A stretch of DNA of 64,000 bases. Source: Alcanivorax sp. GTDB taxonomy: Bacteria > Pseudomonadota > Gammaproteobacteria > Pseudomonadales > Alcanivoracaceae. Every line of letters begins with the position of its first letter. Positions within the stretch are counted from its first letter, which is position 1. The notes under the pieces were generated by a model. It had not been told where the DNA came from. It ran no database searches and saw only the letters and a list, made by a program, of their open reading frames with translations. The position numbers and the translations under genes were made by a program. Below are positions 35,168 through 42,581 of this stretch, piece by piece. The stretch spans positions 1-64,000 of the forward strand of contig JAIUME010000002.1 of assembly GCA_022565695.1 (NCBI GenBank), given 5' to 3'.

Positions 35168-35640
35168 GCGTCTCTGTCCTGTTTGTCTGTCTGGGCAATA
35201 TCTGCCGCTCGCCCACGGCTGAAGGTGTATTTCGTGAACGCGTCCAGGCGGCCGGTCTTGAGGATGCCGTGCGCATCGACAGCGCCGGCACCGGCGACTG
35301 GCATCTGGGCAAGGGGCCGGACCAGCGCATGACCCGCGCCGCCGCACGGCGAGGCTATGACCTGTCGCCCCTGAGGGCGCGCCTGGTCACCTCGGCGGAT
35401 TTGCACCAGTTCGATTATGTCCTCGCTATGGACCATGCCAACCTGCGTGACTTGCAGGCGATGCTGGAAGGCACACCGCGTGGACACCTGGGGCTGTTTC
35501 TCGATTTCCACCCGCAACGCCCGCTGGCCGAGGTGCCTGATCCTTACTATGGCGGCGAAGAAGGCTTCGAGCAGGTGCTGGATCTGGTGGAAGGCGCCTG
35601 CGACGGTCTGCTGGCAGCACTGCGTGAGCGCGTGGCCTGA
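35164..35640 (+). CDS. Low molecular weight protein-tyrosine phosphatase
   Basis: A 158-residue cytosolic phosphatase with the P-loop CLGNICRS (nucleophile Cys 9) near the N terminus and the general-acid Asp in the C-terminal DPYYGG. In pseudomonads a gene of this family sits at the same place between kdsB and murB. Its substrate is unknown; it could act on a tyrosine kinase or a small phosphoester. It overlaps both neighbours (ATGA with kdsB, TGATG with murB). Confidence 0.93.
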   Translation: MSVSVLFVCLGNICRSPTAEGVFRERVQAAGLEDAVRIDSAGTGDWHLGKGPDQRMTRAAARRGYDLSPLRARLVTSADLHQFDYVLAMDHANLRDLQAMLEGTPRGHLGLFLDFHPQRPLAEVPDPYYGGEEGFEQVLDLVEGACDGLLAALRERVA

Positions 35641-36674
35641 TGCAGGTGCTGGCCGATTGCTCCCTGGCGCAGATGAATACCCTGGCGCTGCCCGCACGGG
35701 CAGAGCTGCTTGCGCAACCCGACACTGAAACCGCCTTGCAGGCCCTGCTGCGTGATCCTGCCTACGCCGGGCTGCCGCGCACCGTCATCGGCGAGGGCAG
35801 TAACCTGGTGCTGGCTGGCGATATACCCGGGCTTGTGATTCGTCCTGCATTGCGCGGCACCGCCTTGCTGTCAGAAGAGCCAGACCAGGTGCTGGTGGAG
35901 GTGGGTGCTGGTGAGAACTGGGACAGCCTGGTCGCCTGGACACTGGCCCAGAGCTGGCAGGGGCTGGAAAACCTGTCGCTGATTCCGGGCGCCTGCGGCG
36001 CCGCACCCTTCCAGAATATCGGCGCTTACGGCGTGGAACTTGCAGATGTGCTTGAAGCCGTCGATGCCGTGGCACTCCACGACGGCACGGCGCGCACCTT
36101 TACCCGCCATGAATGCCACTTTGCCTACCGCGACAGCCGTTTCAAGTCCGCCGAACGCGGCCAGTGGTTGATCACCCGCTTGCGCCTGCGCCTGAATCGC
36201 ACGCCACGCCTGCAACTGGCTTATGCCGATCTGGCGGCGCGCTTTGCCGACCTTCCGGAGGCGCAGCAGACCCCCGGCGGTCTCCGCGACCTGGTGTGCG
36301 CCATCCGTCGCGCCAAGCTGCCCGATCCGGCCACGCTGCCCAACGCCGGCAGCTTCTTCAAGAACCCGGTGGTGTCCGCAGACGAATACGCCGCCCTGCG
36401 GCAGCGTTTCCCGGACCTGGTGGCCTTCACGCAACCCGACGGCCGCGCCAAGCTGGCCGCAGGCTGGTTGATCGAGCAGGCGGGCTGGAAAGGGCGCCGG
36501 GTCGGCGACCTGGGCATGCATGCCGAGCAGGCACTGGTGCTGGTGAATCACGGCGCAGCCAGTGGCCGGGTGACCGGCGCTGACGTGCTGGCCTTTGCCG
36601 CCCAGGTGCGTGAGAGCGTGCGGGCACGCTTTGGTGTCATTCTCGAGCAGGAGCCTGTGATCCTGCCTGAGTAA
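35640..36674 (+). CDS. murB: UDP-N-acetylenolpyruvoylglucosamine reductase
   Basis: MurB reduces UDP-GlcNAc-enolpyruvate to UDP-MurNAc with NADPH, an early peptidoglycan step. The 344-residue length and the C-terminal half indicate the type I form. The FAD-binding part has GEGSNLVLAGD; IPGACGAAPFQNIGAYG and AYRDSRFK are conserved, and the catalytic Ser lies in NAGSFFKNP. The C terminus ends EPVILPE with the catalytic Glu. It is the last gene of the msbA-murB run and converges on an exporter gene. Confidence 0.96.
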   Translation: MQVLADCSLAQMNTLALPARAELLAQPDTETALQALLRDPAYAGLPRTVIGEGSNLVLAGDIPGLVIRPALRGTALLSEEPDQVLVEVGAGENWDSLVAWTLAQSWQGLENLSLIPGACGAAPFQNIGAYGVELADVLEAVDAVALHDGTARTFTRHECHFAYRDSRFKSAERGQWLITRLRLRLNRTPRLQLAYADLAARFADLPEAQQTPGGLRDLVCAIRRAKLPDPATLPNAGSFFKNPVVSADEYAALRQRFPDLVAFTQPDGRAKLAAGWLIEQAGWKGRRVGDLGMHAEQALVLVNHGAASGRVTGADVLAFAAQVRESVRARFGVILEQEPVILPE

Positions 36675-36678
36675 TATG

Positions 36679-37611
36679 TCAGAGCCAGGTCTTGAGCAGC
36701 TTGCGCACCGCGTCCCAGCGATTGACCAGCAGGGCGGTGAAGATCAGCGCACAGCCGCCGAGTTGCTGCAGGCTCATGGTTTCACCGAACCAGCCGGCGG
36801 CAAACAGCGCCACCCAGACCGGCTCGATCACCAGAATCACCACGCCGTGGCTGTGATTCGACAGACTCTGCGCCCAGGTCTGCACAAAGAAGCGCGCCGC
36901 GGTGCCGATCACCGCACTGGCCACCACCCAGCCCGCCAGTGACAGACTGAACGACTCGAAGGTCGGCGCCCAGGGCTCCAGCACCAACGACAGCACACTG
37001 GTGAAAACACCCACGGTCAGCAGCACCATGGCGGTCAGAGCCAGCACCGGCACCTTTTCCCGTTGCTGCACCGCGCCGTCGCGCAGGGTCAGTGTCTGGG
37101 TGTTGGCGGCCTGGGTATTCATGCTGAAGTAGAGCGCAAAGATCGCCGCCGCCAGCACGAAATAGAACTGCCCGGCCTCCGGGCGGAAGCCGTGCTCCAG
37201 CGACAACAAGGCCAGCCCGGCTACTGCCACCGGCAGCGCCAGCCAGGTGCTGGCGGGCGGCGTTTCACGGAACACCAGCTTGCCAATCACCGGCACCAGC
37301 ACGACGGCCAGACTGGTGAGGAAAGCCCCTTCACCGACATGGGTGCCACGATGCAGGCCCGTGACCCAGAAACTCATGGCGATACCGAACACCAGCCCCA
37401 CCATTGCGGCACGCTTGCACTGATCGGCCGTCAGCCGTCGCATCAGACGCCAGCCCACCAGCGCCAGCAGCCCGCCAGCCATCAGAAAGCGGATGCCCAT
37501 AAACAACAGCGGCGGCATCTGCATCACCGCTTCCTTGGAAAATATCCAGCTTACGGCGGCCAGCAACGTGACCAGGACCATCAGCAGGTCGGCCTTCGTG
37601 GTGTTCGACAT
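36679..37611 (-). CDS. EamA/DMT superfamily transporter
   Basis: A 310-residue membrane protein with about ten helices in two EamA repeats, characteristic of the drug/metabolite exporter superfamily (residues 1-140 and 160-300). The second repeat shows the typical VILVIEPVWVALFAAGWFGE. Substrate cannot be predicted. It is monocistronic, convergent with murB (4-bp gap) and divergent from the FAD monooxygenase gene. Confidence 0.9.
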   Translation of the reverse strand: MSNTTKADLLMVLVTLLAAVSWIFSKEAVMQMPPLLFMGIRFLMAGGLLALVGWRLMRRLTADQCKRAAMVGLVFGIAMSFWVTGLHRGTHVGEGAFLTSLAVVLVPVIGKLVFRETPPASTWLALPVAVAGLALLSLEHGFRPEAGQFYFVLAAAIFALYFSMNTQAANTQTLTLRDGAVQQREKVPVLALTAMVLLTVGVFTSVLSLVLEPWAPTFESFSLSLAGWVVASAVIGTAARFFVQTWAQSLSNHSHGVVILVIEPVWVALFAAGWFGETMSLQQLGGCALIFTALLVNRWDAVRKLLKTWL

Positions 37612-37768
37612 GAATCAGCTCGCGGGCAAAGAAAAAAGCGCGCAGTAAAAACAGCGACTGCGCAAAGGTCTCAGTATAGCATCCGCGTTGCACGCCCGTA
37701 CTGGCATCCTGCCACACCAGCGATTAAAGTCGTCAACGATACAGACAGGGGAAGGCCCCGGGGGCAGC

Positions 37769-38971
37769 ATGCAACGGCAACATATCGCGGTGATCGGGGC
37801 GGGCACCGCCGGCCTCGCAGCGGCCATCTTTCTGGCCCGGCAAGGACACCACATCACGCTGATCGAACAGGCCCCGGCCCTGACGCCGATGGGCGCCGGC
37901 ATCCTGCTACAGCCCTCCGGCCTGGCCGTGCTGGACATGCTCGGCTTGCGCGAGAAGGCGCTGCAGTATGGCGCCCGCGTGGATACCCTGTATGGCGATA
38001 CCGCAAAGGGCCGCGTCATCATGCATACCCGCTATGCCGACCTGGGCCTGGCAGACCAGTCCCACGGCGTCGGCATCCACCGCGCCAGCCTGTGCCATAT
38101 CCTCGACCGCGCTCTGGCGCCCTTGCCGCACAAGCGCCTGATGAACACCCGTGTTGACGCTGTGACCGAGCAGGGCAGCGGGGTGCGCCTCACCCTGCAC
38201 CGCGACGGCATCACAGACATACTGGAGGCCGATGCCGTACTGATCGCCAACGGCAGCAGTAGCCAGTTGCGTCCCCCGGAACTGGTGCGCTACGACCGCC
38301 AGTATCCCTGGGGTGCCCTGTGGACCATGCAGCCCCGGCCCGACACCCTGACCGAGCCCGCCCTGCGCCAACGCTACGAAGGCTGCCACACCATGGCCGG
38401 CATCCTGCCCACCGGCAGCACACCGGCCCAGCCCGATGCACCGCTGGTCAGCGTCTTCTGGAGCCTGCCTGTGGCCGATATGCCCGCCTGGCGCGAAGGC
38501 CGTGTAGACCTCAGCGCCTGGCGCCAACAGGCCGAAACAGCCTGGCCCGACCTGGCACCCTTGCTGGCCCCCCTGAGCAGCAGCCGCCAACTGATCCCCG
38601 CGACCTACCGCGACGTCATCATGCGCCGCTGGGCCCAGGGCCGTATCGGCGTCATCGGCGACGCCGCCCACGCCATGAGCCCGCAACTGGGGCAGGGCGC
38701 CAATATGGCCCTGGCCGACGCCCTGGCACTGGCCCAGTCTCTCAGTGGCGCCAACGACTGGCCCGACGCCTGGGCCACCTACCACCGCCTGCGCACCGGC
38801 CCGATCCGCTTCTACCAGCGCATGAGCCGCGCCCTGACCCCGGTATTCCAGTCCCACAGCCGCAGCGTGGCCCTCGCCCGGGACCTCAGCTTCCCGCTGA
38901 TGTATTCCGTACCCTGGTTACGCAAACAAATGGCATTAACGGTGTCAGGTCTGAAGACCGGACTGCTCTGA
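37769..38971 (+). CDS. FAD-dependent monooxygenase, UbiH/PHBH-like
   Basis: A 400-residue flavoprotein hydroxylase. The N-terminal Rossmann motif GAGTAGLAAAIFLARQG (residues 10-26) binds FAD, and the second FAD motif GVIGDAAHAMSPQLGQGANM (about 298-317) is intact. The middle probably forms the substrate site, and an aromatic substrate is the usual case. The start is ATG 37769, 27 codons inside the open frame, just ahead of the Rossmann strand. It is divergent from the EamA exporter and otherwise isolated, so no pathway can be assigned. Confidence 0.85.
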   Translation: MQRQHIAVIGAGTAGLAAAIFLARQGHHITLIEQAPALTPMGAGILLQPSGLAVLDMLGLREKALQYGARVDTLYGDTAKGRVIMHTRYADLGLADQSHGVGIHRASLCHILDRALAPLPHKRLMNTRVDAVTEQGSGVRLTLHRDGITDILEADAVLIANGSSSQLRPPELVRYDRQYPWGALWTMQPRPDTLTEPALRQRYEGCHTMAGILPTGSTPAQPDAPLVSVFWSLPVADMPAWREGRVDLSAWRQQAETAWPDLAPLLAPLSSSRQLIPATYRDVIMRRWAQGRIGVIGDAAHAMSPQLGQGANMALADALALAQSLSGANDWPDAWATYHRLRTGPIRFYQRMSRALTPVFQSHSRSVALARDLSFPLMYSVPWLRKQMALTVSGLKTGLL

Positions 38972-38994
38972 CGCGGGTCATTGCCTTGTGGCCT

Positions 38995-39028
38995 CGTAGG
39001 GTGTGCTGAGCCAAGGGCGAAGCGCACC
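38995..39028. repeat. Half copy of the GGTGCGCTTCGC/CGTAGGGTGTGCTGAGC repeat
   Basis: CGTAGGGTGTGCTGAGC (38995-39011) followed by GAAGCGCACC (39019-39028) matches one side of the full palindrome at 55315-55393. It lies 24 bp after the FAD monooxygenase gene and begins the repeat-rich stretch 38995-40902. Confidence 0.75.
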
Positions 39029-39091
39029 GTCTTCCAGTTCACTCCACATCAATCTGCACGCACGGCACAGAAGCGGCACAGCAGCGGCACA

Positions 39092-39164
39092 GGGTCAGGT
39101 CTCACATTTCACAAGAGCTTCCATGGCTCACCTTGGGTGATCTGTGAAATGTGAGACCTGACCC
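39092..39164. repeat. Palindromic repeat with 22-bp arms, left boundary of the TA cassette
   Basis: 39092-39113 and 39143-39164 are perfect 22-nt inverted repeats around a 29-nt centre (agagcttccatggctcacc...). A second copy in the same orientation, with one arm mismatch and one centre difference, lies at 40125-40199. Short agcggcacag units precede it (39064-39091). The two copies bracket tumE-tumA. Confidence 0.9.
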
Positions 39165-39247
39165 CATTTTCTGCATTTTCTGCTCGGTTGACCGCTTTCA
39201 ACGACCATGATCTGATCGGGTAGTAAAGAGGCAGGGGCTATGGAGTG

Positions 39248-39270
39248 CAGCTACCATGTAGTTGTAGCTG
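39248..39270 (+). promoter_or_regulatory. Inverted repeat upstream of the TA pair, possible operator
   Basis: CAGCTAC and GTAGCTG (7-bp arms, 9-nt spacer) lie 32 nt before the toxin start codon. The position suits autoregulation by the HTH antitoxin. Binding is inferred only from placement and symmetry. Confidence 0.4.
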
Positions 39271-39301
39271 GAGGGGTTTATCATCAGGTGATATAGTAAG
39301 T

Positions 39302-39661
39302 ATGGAACGAGATACGGGTATGGATACCCTGCTTGAACTCCATGGCTCGATATTTGATCAGGGTCGCGGGTACTGGATAAAGATTGAGGCCTGGCAGGTG
39401 AGGGTCAGTGAGCACATTCCGCATGGAATCCGCTATTCGCTGACGCTTCATGAGCCATACGGCAAGCGTATCCTCGGGTATGACAATGCGCATGCGGTGA
39501 AGCCACCCCGGAAGTTCAGATATGCCGGGCGCATCATTGCCTATGACCACAAGCATCGACATGCGTCTGATAAGGGCGTGCCTTATATGTTCAAGGATGC
39601 CCAGCAACTGTTGACTGACTTCTTTGACGATGTAGATAGCGTGTTATCGGAGGTAGGGTAA
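39302..39661 (+). CDS. TumE-like toxin (DUF6516 family)
   Basis: A 119-residue protein resembling the TumE/DUF6516 toxin family: a beta-rich start (LLELHGSIFDQGRGYWIKIEAW), a middle GIRYSLTLHEPYGKRILGYDN and a conserved C-terminal block YDHKHRH followed by PYMFKDAQQLLTDFFDDVD. The ATG at 39302 or the next in-frame ATG (39320) may be used; neither has a strong ribosome-binding site, and an upstream GTG at 39245 would run through the putative operator. The antitoxin-like HTH gene starts 2 nt after its stop. AT content is higher than in neighbouring core genes. Family assignment is from memory of the pattern and moderately sure. Confidence 0.7.
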   Translation: MERDTGMDTLLELHGSIFDQGRGYWIKIEAWQVRVSEHIPHGIRYSLTLHEPYGKRILGYDNAHAVKPPRKFRYAGRIIAYDHKHRHASDKGVPYMFKDAQQLLTDFFDDVDSVLSEVG

Positions 39662-39663
39662 CG

Positions 39664-40014
39664 ATGAGCACTCTGGTGATTGGCATCATGCCCCAAGAGC
39701 AGATTCGCCAGCGCGCTCTGGCGATAGCGCGTGGTGACTATAAGCCCAAGGCGGGCGAGCCGAAGATCTGGTTTACCTCCATGAAGTCCCTTGCAGAAGT
39801 GCTAAGTGATGATAATCGTGCCTTGTTGCGTGTTATGAAAGAGACAAACCCTGAATCTATCTCCGCGCTGGCTGCGGCGACGGGGCGCAAGCCGGGCAAC
39901 CTCTCCCGCACCCTGAAGACAATGTCCAACTATGGCATCGTGGACCTGAAGCGCGAGAATAATCACGTTCGGCCCGTTGCCAAAGTGACGAGCTTTCGCA
40001 TCATTGCGGCCTGA
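39664..40014 (+). CDS. TumA-like HTH antitoxin / transcriptional regulator
   Basis: A 116-residue protein with a C-terminal winged helix-turn-helix of MarR/ArsR type (ISALAAATGRKPGNLSRTLK, wing VDLKRENNHVRPVA). Such proteins follow TumE-type toxins and act as antitoxin and autorepressor. It begins 2 nt after the toxin stop codon with GGAGG about 10 nt upstream, inside the toxin end. A palindromic repeat copy starts 110 nt downstream. Confidence 0.75.
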   Translation: MSTLVIGIMPQEQIRQRALAIARGDYKPKAGEPKIWFTSMKSLAEVLSDDNRALLRVMKETNPESISALAAATGRKPGNLSRTLKTMSNYGIVDLKRENNHVRPVAKVTSFRIIAA

Positions 40015-40046
40015 TGGTTTCCGGCCCAGAGGAAAAGCAGCTCTGC

Positions 40047-40199
40047 ACGGCACAGGGTCAGGTCTCACACGGCACAGGGTCACACACGGCACAGGGTCAG
40101 GTCTCACATTTCACAAAGCGGTACGGGGTCGGGTCTCACATTTCACAAGAGCTTCCATGGTTCACCTTGGGTGATCTGTGAAATGTGAGACCTGACCCC
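40047..40199. repeat. Second palindrome copy with truncated arms, right boundary of the TA cassette
   Basis: The complete copy is 40125-40199: arm 40125-40147 pairs with 40177-40199 (one mismatch in 23). It is preceded by broken left arms, cacggcacagggtcaggtct at 40047-40066 and again at 40085-40104, showing repeated partial duplication. Orientation and centre match the copy at 39092-39164. No gene occupies 40015-40220. Confidence 0.85.
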
Positions 40200-40220
40200 G
40201 CTTTCCGTTCCCGTTTTCCG

Positions 40221-40751
40221 CTATTTCAATAGCGCCTGCACTGCCTTGAACTGCGGATGCAGGCTGTCTTGCAGCCACTCGAACAGCAGCATTTCCGTGG
40301 TCATGATATCGGCCCCGGCCTGTCGTAACCGCGCCAGGCCCAATTCCCGATCCTCCGCAAAGCGTGAGCCGCAGGCGTCGGCGGCGATGCGTACACGGTA
40401 GCCCGCGTCCAGCAAGTTCATGGCGGTCTGGAGCAGGCAGATGTGGGTTTCGCAGCCGGCCAGCACCAGTTCGTGACGGCCTGGGGCAAGCGCTGCTTCG
40501 ATGGCGCTCGCTGCGGTGCCGAAGGTGGTTTTGGTCAGCATTGGGTCGCAGAGTGCAGTGATGGGGGGCAGGTTGTGGCCGATTTTTTCTGGTCGTTGTT
40601 CGGTTCCGATTACGGGGACGCCCAGTAGCTGGGCGGCCTTGCCGAGTCGCTCTGCGCGGGCGAGTACCTGGGAGGCGTTGGCTATGGCGGGCATCAGGCG
40701 TTCCTGGTAGTCGATCAGGATCAGGGTGCTGGTGGTGGCGTTGGCTGGCAT
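40221..40751 (-). CDS. Isochorismatase-family hydrolase
   Basis: A 176-residue cysteine hydrolase of the isochorismatase-like family. The catalytic trio is visible: Asp in TLILIDYQERLMP, a Lys in the PEKIGH/TKTTFG region and the nucleophile Cys in LAGCETHICLLQTA. Members include nicotinamidase-like and YcaC-like enzymes and many of unknown substrate; nothing nearby narrows this down. The start is ATG 40751. The open frame continues upstream across a G-rich spacer and the opposite tct gene, which I reject as coding. Confidence 0.88.
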   Translation of the reverse strand: MPANATTSTLILIDYQERLMPAIANASQVLARAERLGKAAQLLGVPVIGTEQRPEKIGHNLPPITALCDPMLTKTTFGTAASAIEAALAPGRHELVLAGCETHICLLQTAMNLLDAGYRVRIAADACGSRFAEDRELGLARLRQAGADIMTTEMLLFEWLQDSLHPQFKAVQALLK

Positions 40752-40754
40752 GTT

Positions 40755-40811
40755 GGGGGCGCCTTGTTTGGGGGGGGTGGGTATTACTGTAGCAGCAGGG
40801 TGGGTGGGGGG
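40755..40811 (+). other. G-tract cluster in the isochorismatase/tct spacer
   Basis: The plus strand has a G5 run, an 8-G run (40770-40777) followed by TGGG, and GGGTGGGTGGGGGG (40798-40811). Such runs can form G-quadruplexes, and the 8-G homopolymer is prone to slippage. It lies next to the start of the minus-strand hydrolase and about 175 bp before the tct fusion gene. Confidence 0.6.
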
Positions 40812-40855
40812 CGTTGCGACGAATGTATGGGGTGGTGGGTGGGGCCAGGTGGGTT

Positions 40856-40902
40856 GGTGCGCTTCGCTGCGCTCAGCACACCCTACGGAGGCGAAGCGCA
40901 CC
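40856..40902. repeat. Copy of the GGTGCGCTTCGC palindromic repeat
   Basis: GGTGCGCTTCGC (40856-40867) is inverted at 40891-40902, enclosing GCTCAGCACACCCTACG. This is the same family as 55315-55393 and the half copy at 38995-39028. It lies in the spacer upstream of the tct fusion gene. Confidence 0.85.
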
Positions 40903-40985
40903 GTCTCCCGCTGGCATGTCATCAAAATGTCATTGTTGCGGGCTAGAGTCCACATGGAATCCCTGTGCTGCATTGTCGGAGCCCC

Positions 40986-42569
40986 ATGCCAGAGCGATCG
41001 CGTCGAGCCCTCGTTACTTCCCTGTTTGGCCTTTTCGGGCTGTTGCTGGTGCTGTTGGCGATGCCCTTTACCTTGTCGGGGCAGCAGGCCGACGCGCCGG
41101 ATGATGTGTCCGATGCCGGCAATTTTCCGGCGCAGCCGGTGCGTATCATTGTTTATACCAGCCCGGGTGGGCTGATTGATTTTACGGCCCGGCGCTTTGC
41201 CGATATTGCCCGCAAGTACAGTGACCAGCCCTTTGTGGTGATCAACCGCCCCGGTGGCGGTGGCATTGTGGCGTTTGAAGAGGCGCTCCAACGTCCGGCG
41301 GACGGTTACACCATGCTGGCGGTGACGCGTTCGAATATTTCCAAGATGGTGGCCACTGGCCGTGATGGGCTGATCGATCAGCTCGACTGGCATTCCTATG
41401 TCATGGACAACCCGCATGTGCTGATCAGCAACCGGGACAGTGGCCTGACCAGTTGGCAGGCGCTGTACCGGGAGGCGGTTGAAAAGGCCGGAGGGCAGCT
41501 CTGGCTGGGTGCCGATATCGGCGGCGTCAAACATGTGTCCGGGGTGAAGATGGCCCGCCAGGCGGGTATCGAGATGCGCTGGATTCCCTATGGCAGCGGC
41601 GGGGAGGCGGTGGCAGCGCTGCTGGGGCAACTCGGCTCTACCTATCTGGGTAATCCCCGGGATGCCATGTCATCGGACGACCTCCAGATTATTGCGGTGG
41701 CGTCGGACAAGCGAATGGCCCAGTTTCCTGATGCGCCAACCTTTGAGGAACTGGGGGTGCCCGGGCTGAAGGATGAGAACATCTGGCGGGGCTTTGCATT
41801 CCGTCAGGGAATGCCTGAGGCGCGCCGTGCCTGGTTTACCGATCTGATGGAAAAGGTCACCAGCGACCCGGACTGGATCGAGAGCTGGGAAGGCGAGGGG
41901 GTCAATCTGCAGTACAAGGCCTCGGACGAGTTTCAGAAGATTGTTGCCCGTGACCGTGAAGAGTTTTCCTACTATCTGAAAGAGATCGGGCTGTTGCGCG
42001 AACGGGGCTCGCGACAGAGTCTGCTCGAAGGCATTGGCGATGCCCCGGCGCGGCAGTTTTTTACCGGCACCATTATCGTTCTCAATCTGTTGCTGGCGGT
42101 GATCCTGGCCCATTCGTCGTTCCGTCAACGCACCGGCGAACTGATGGTGCTCTCGGCGGTGGCCTCTCTGGCGGTGCTGTTCTTTGTGCTCAGCGCCTCA
42201 CTGCCGCCACCCAGCCCCATTGACACCATTGGCGCGCGCGGCGTGCCCAGGTTGTGGATCTATCTGTTACTGCCCCTGGCGATCTACCAGGTATTCCTGG
42301 TGCTGCGGCACCGTGAGGCGGCGGGTGATCGCGAGCGGCCTTATCAGTTGTTCCGTTTTATCGGCATTGTCACCTGCTACATCCTGCTGGTGCCGTGGCT
42401 GGGCTATTTACTGGCCTCGGCAATCTATATGCCGGCGGCGCTGTGGTTTTTCGATTACCGCAAACCCCTGCGCATCGCCATTCTGACGGCAGGCTGGTTA
42501 CTGTTTTCCTGGCTGGTGTTCCAGCGCGTGCTGTATGTCGATCTGCCGATTGGCAGGCTGTTCGGCTGA
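40986..42569 (+). CDS. Tripartite tricarboxylate transporter TctC-TctB fusion
   Basis: A 527-residue fusion. After an N-terminal hydrophobic segment (about residues 12-30, signal or anchor), residues 45-350 form a TctC-type solute-binding domain (FPAQPVRIIVYTSPGGLIDF, FVVINRPGGGG, and later PTFEELGVPGL). From about residue 360 there are four to five transmembrane helices of the TctB type, ending in VLYVDLPIGRLFG. Normally these are separate proteins. TctA follows 12 bp downstream, so the transporter consists of two polypeptides here. Substrate is probably a di- or tricarboxylate, by family. The start ATG 40986 was preferred over an upstream TTG at 40965. Confidence 0.88.
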   Translation: MPERSRRALVTSLFGLFGLLLVLLAMPFTLSGQQADAPDDVSDAGNFPAQPVRIIVYTSPGGLIDFTARRFADIARKYSDQPFVVINRPGGGGIVAFEEALQRPADGYTMLAVTRSNISKMVATGRDGLIDQLDWHSYVMDNPHVLISNRDSGLTSWQALYREAVEKAGGQLWLGADIGGVKHVSGVKMARQAGIEMRWIPYGSGGEAVAALLGQLGSTYLGNPRDAMSSDDLQIIAVASDKRMAQFPDAPTFEELGVPGLKDENIWRGFAFRQGMPEARRAWFTDLMEKVTSDPDWIESWEGEGVNLQYKASDEFQKIVARDREEFSYYLKEIGLLRERGSRQSLLEGIGDAPARQFFTGTIIVLNLLLAVILAHSSFRQRTGELMVLSAVASLAVLFFVLSASLPPPSPIDTIGARGVPRLWIYLLLPLAIYQVFLVLRHREAAGDRERPYQLFRFIGIVTCYILLVPWLGYLLASAIYMPAALWFFDYRKPLRIAILTAGWLLFSWLVFQRVLYVDLPIGRLFG

Positions 42570-42581
42570 CGGGGAGTTTTC

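Noticed and set aside
39064-40104. Possible CRISPR array from repeated cacggcacag/ggtcaggtct units
   Set aside because: The units vary in length and spacing, are arms of a palindromic element, and no cas gene is present anywhere in the window.
40221-41630. 469-residue version of the isochorismatase-family protein
   Set aside because: The extra 293 N-terminal residues cross the G-tract, a palindromic repeat and the opposite tct fusion gene. The conserved domain begins right after the ATG at 40751.
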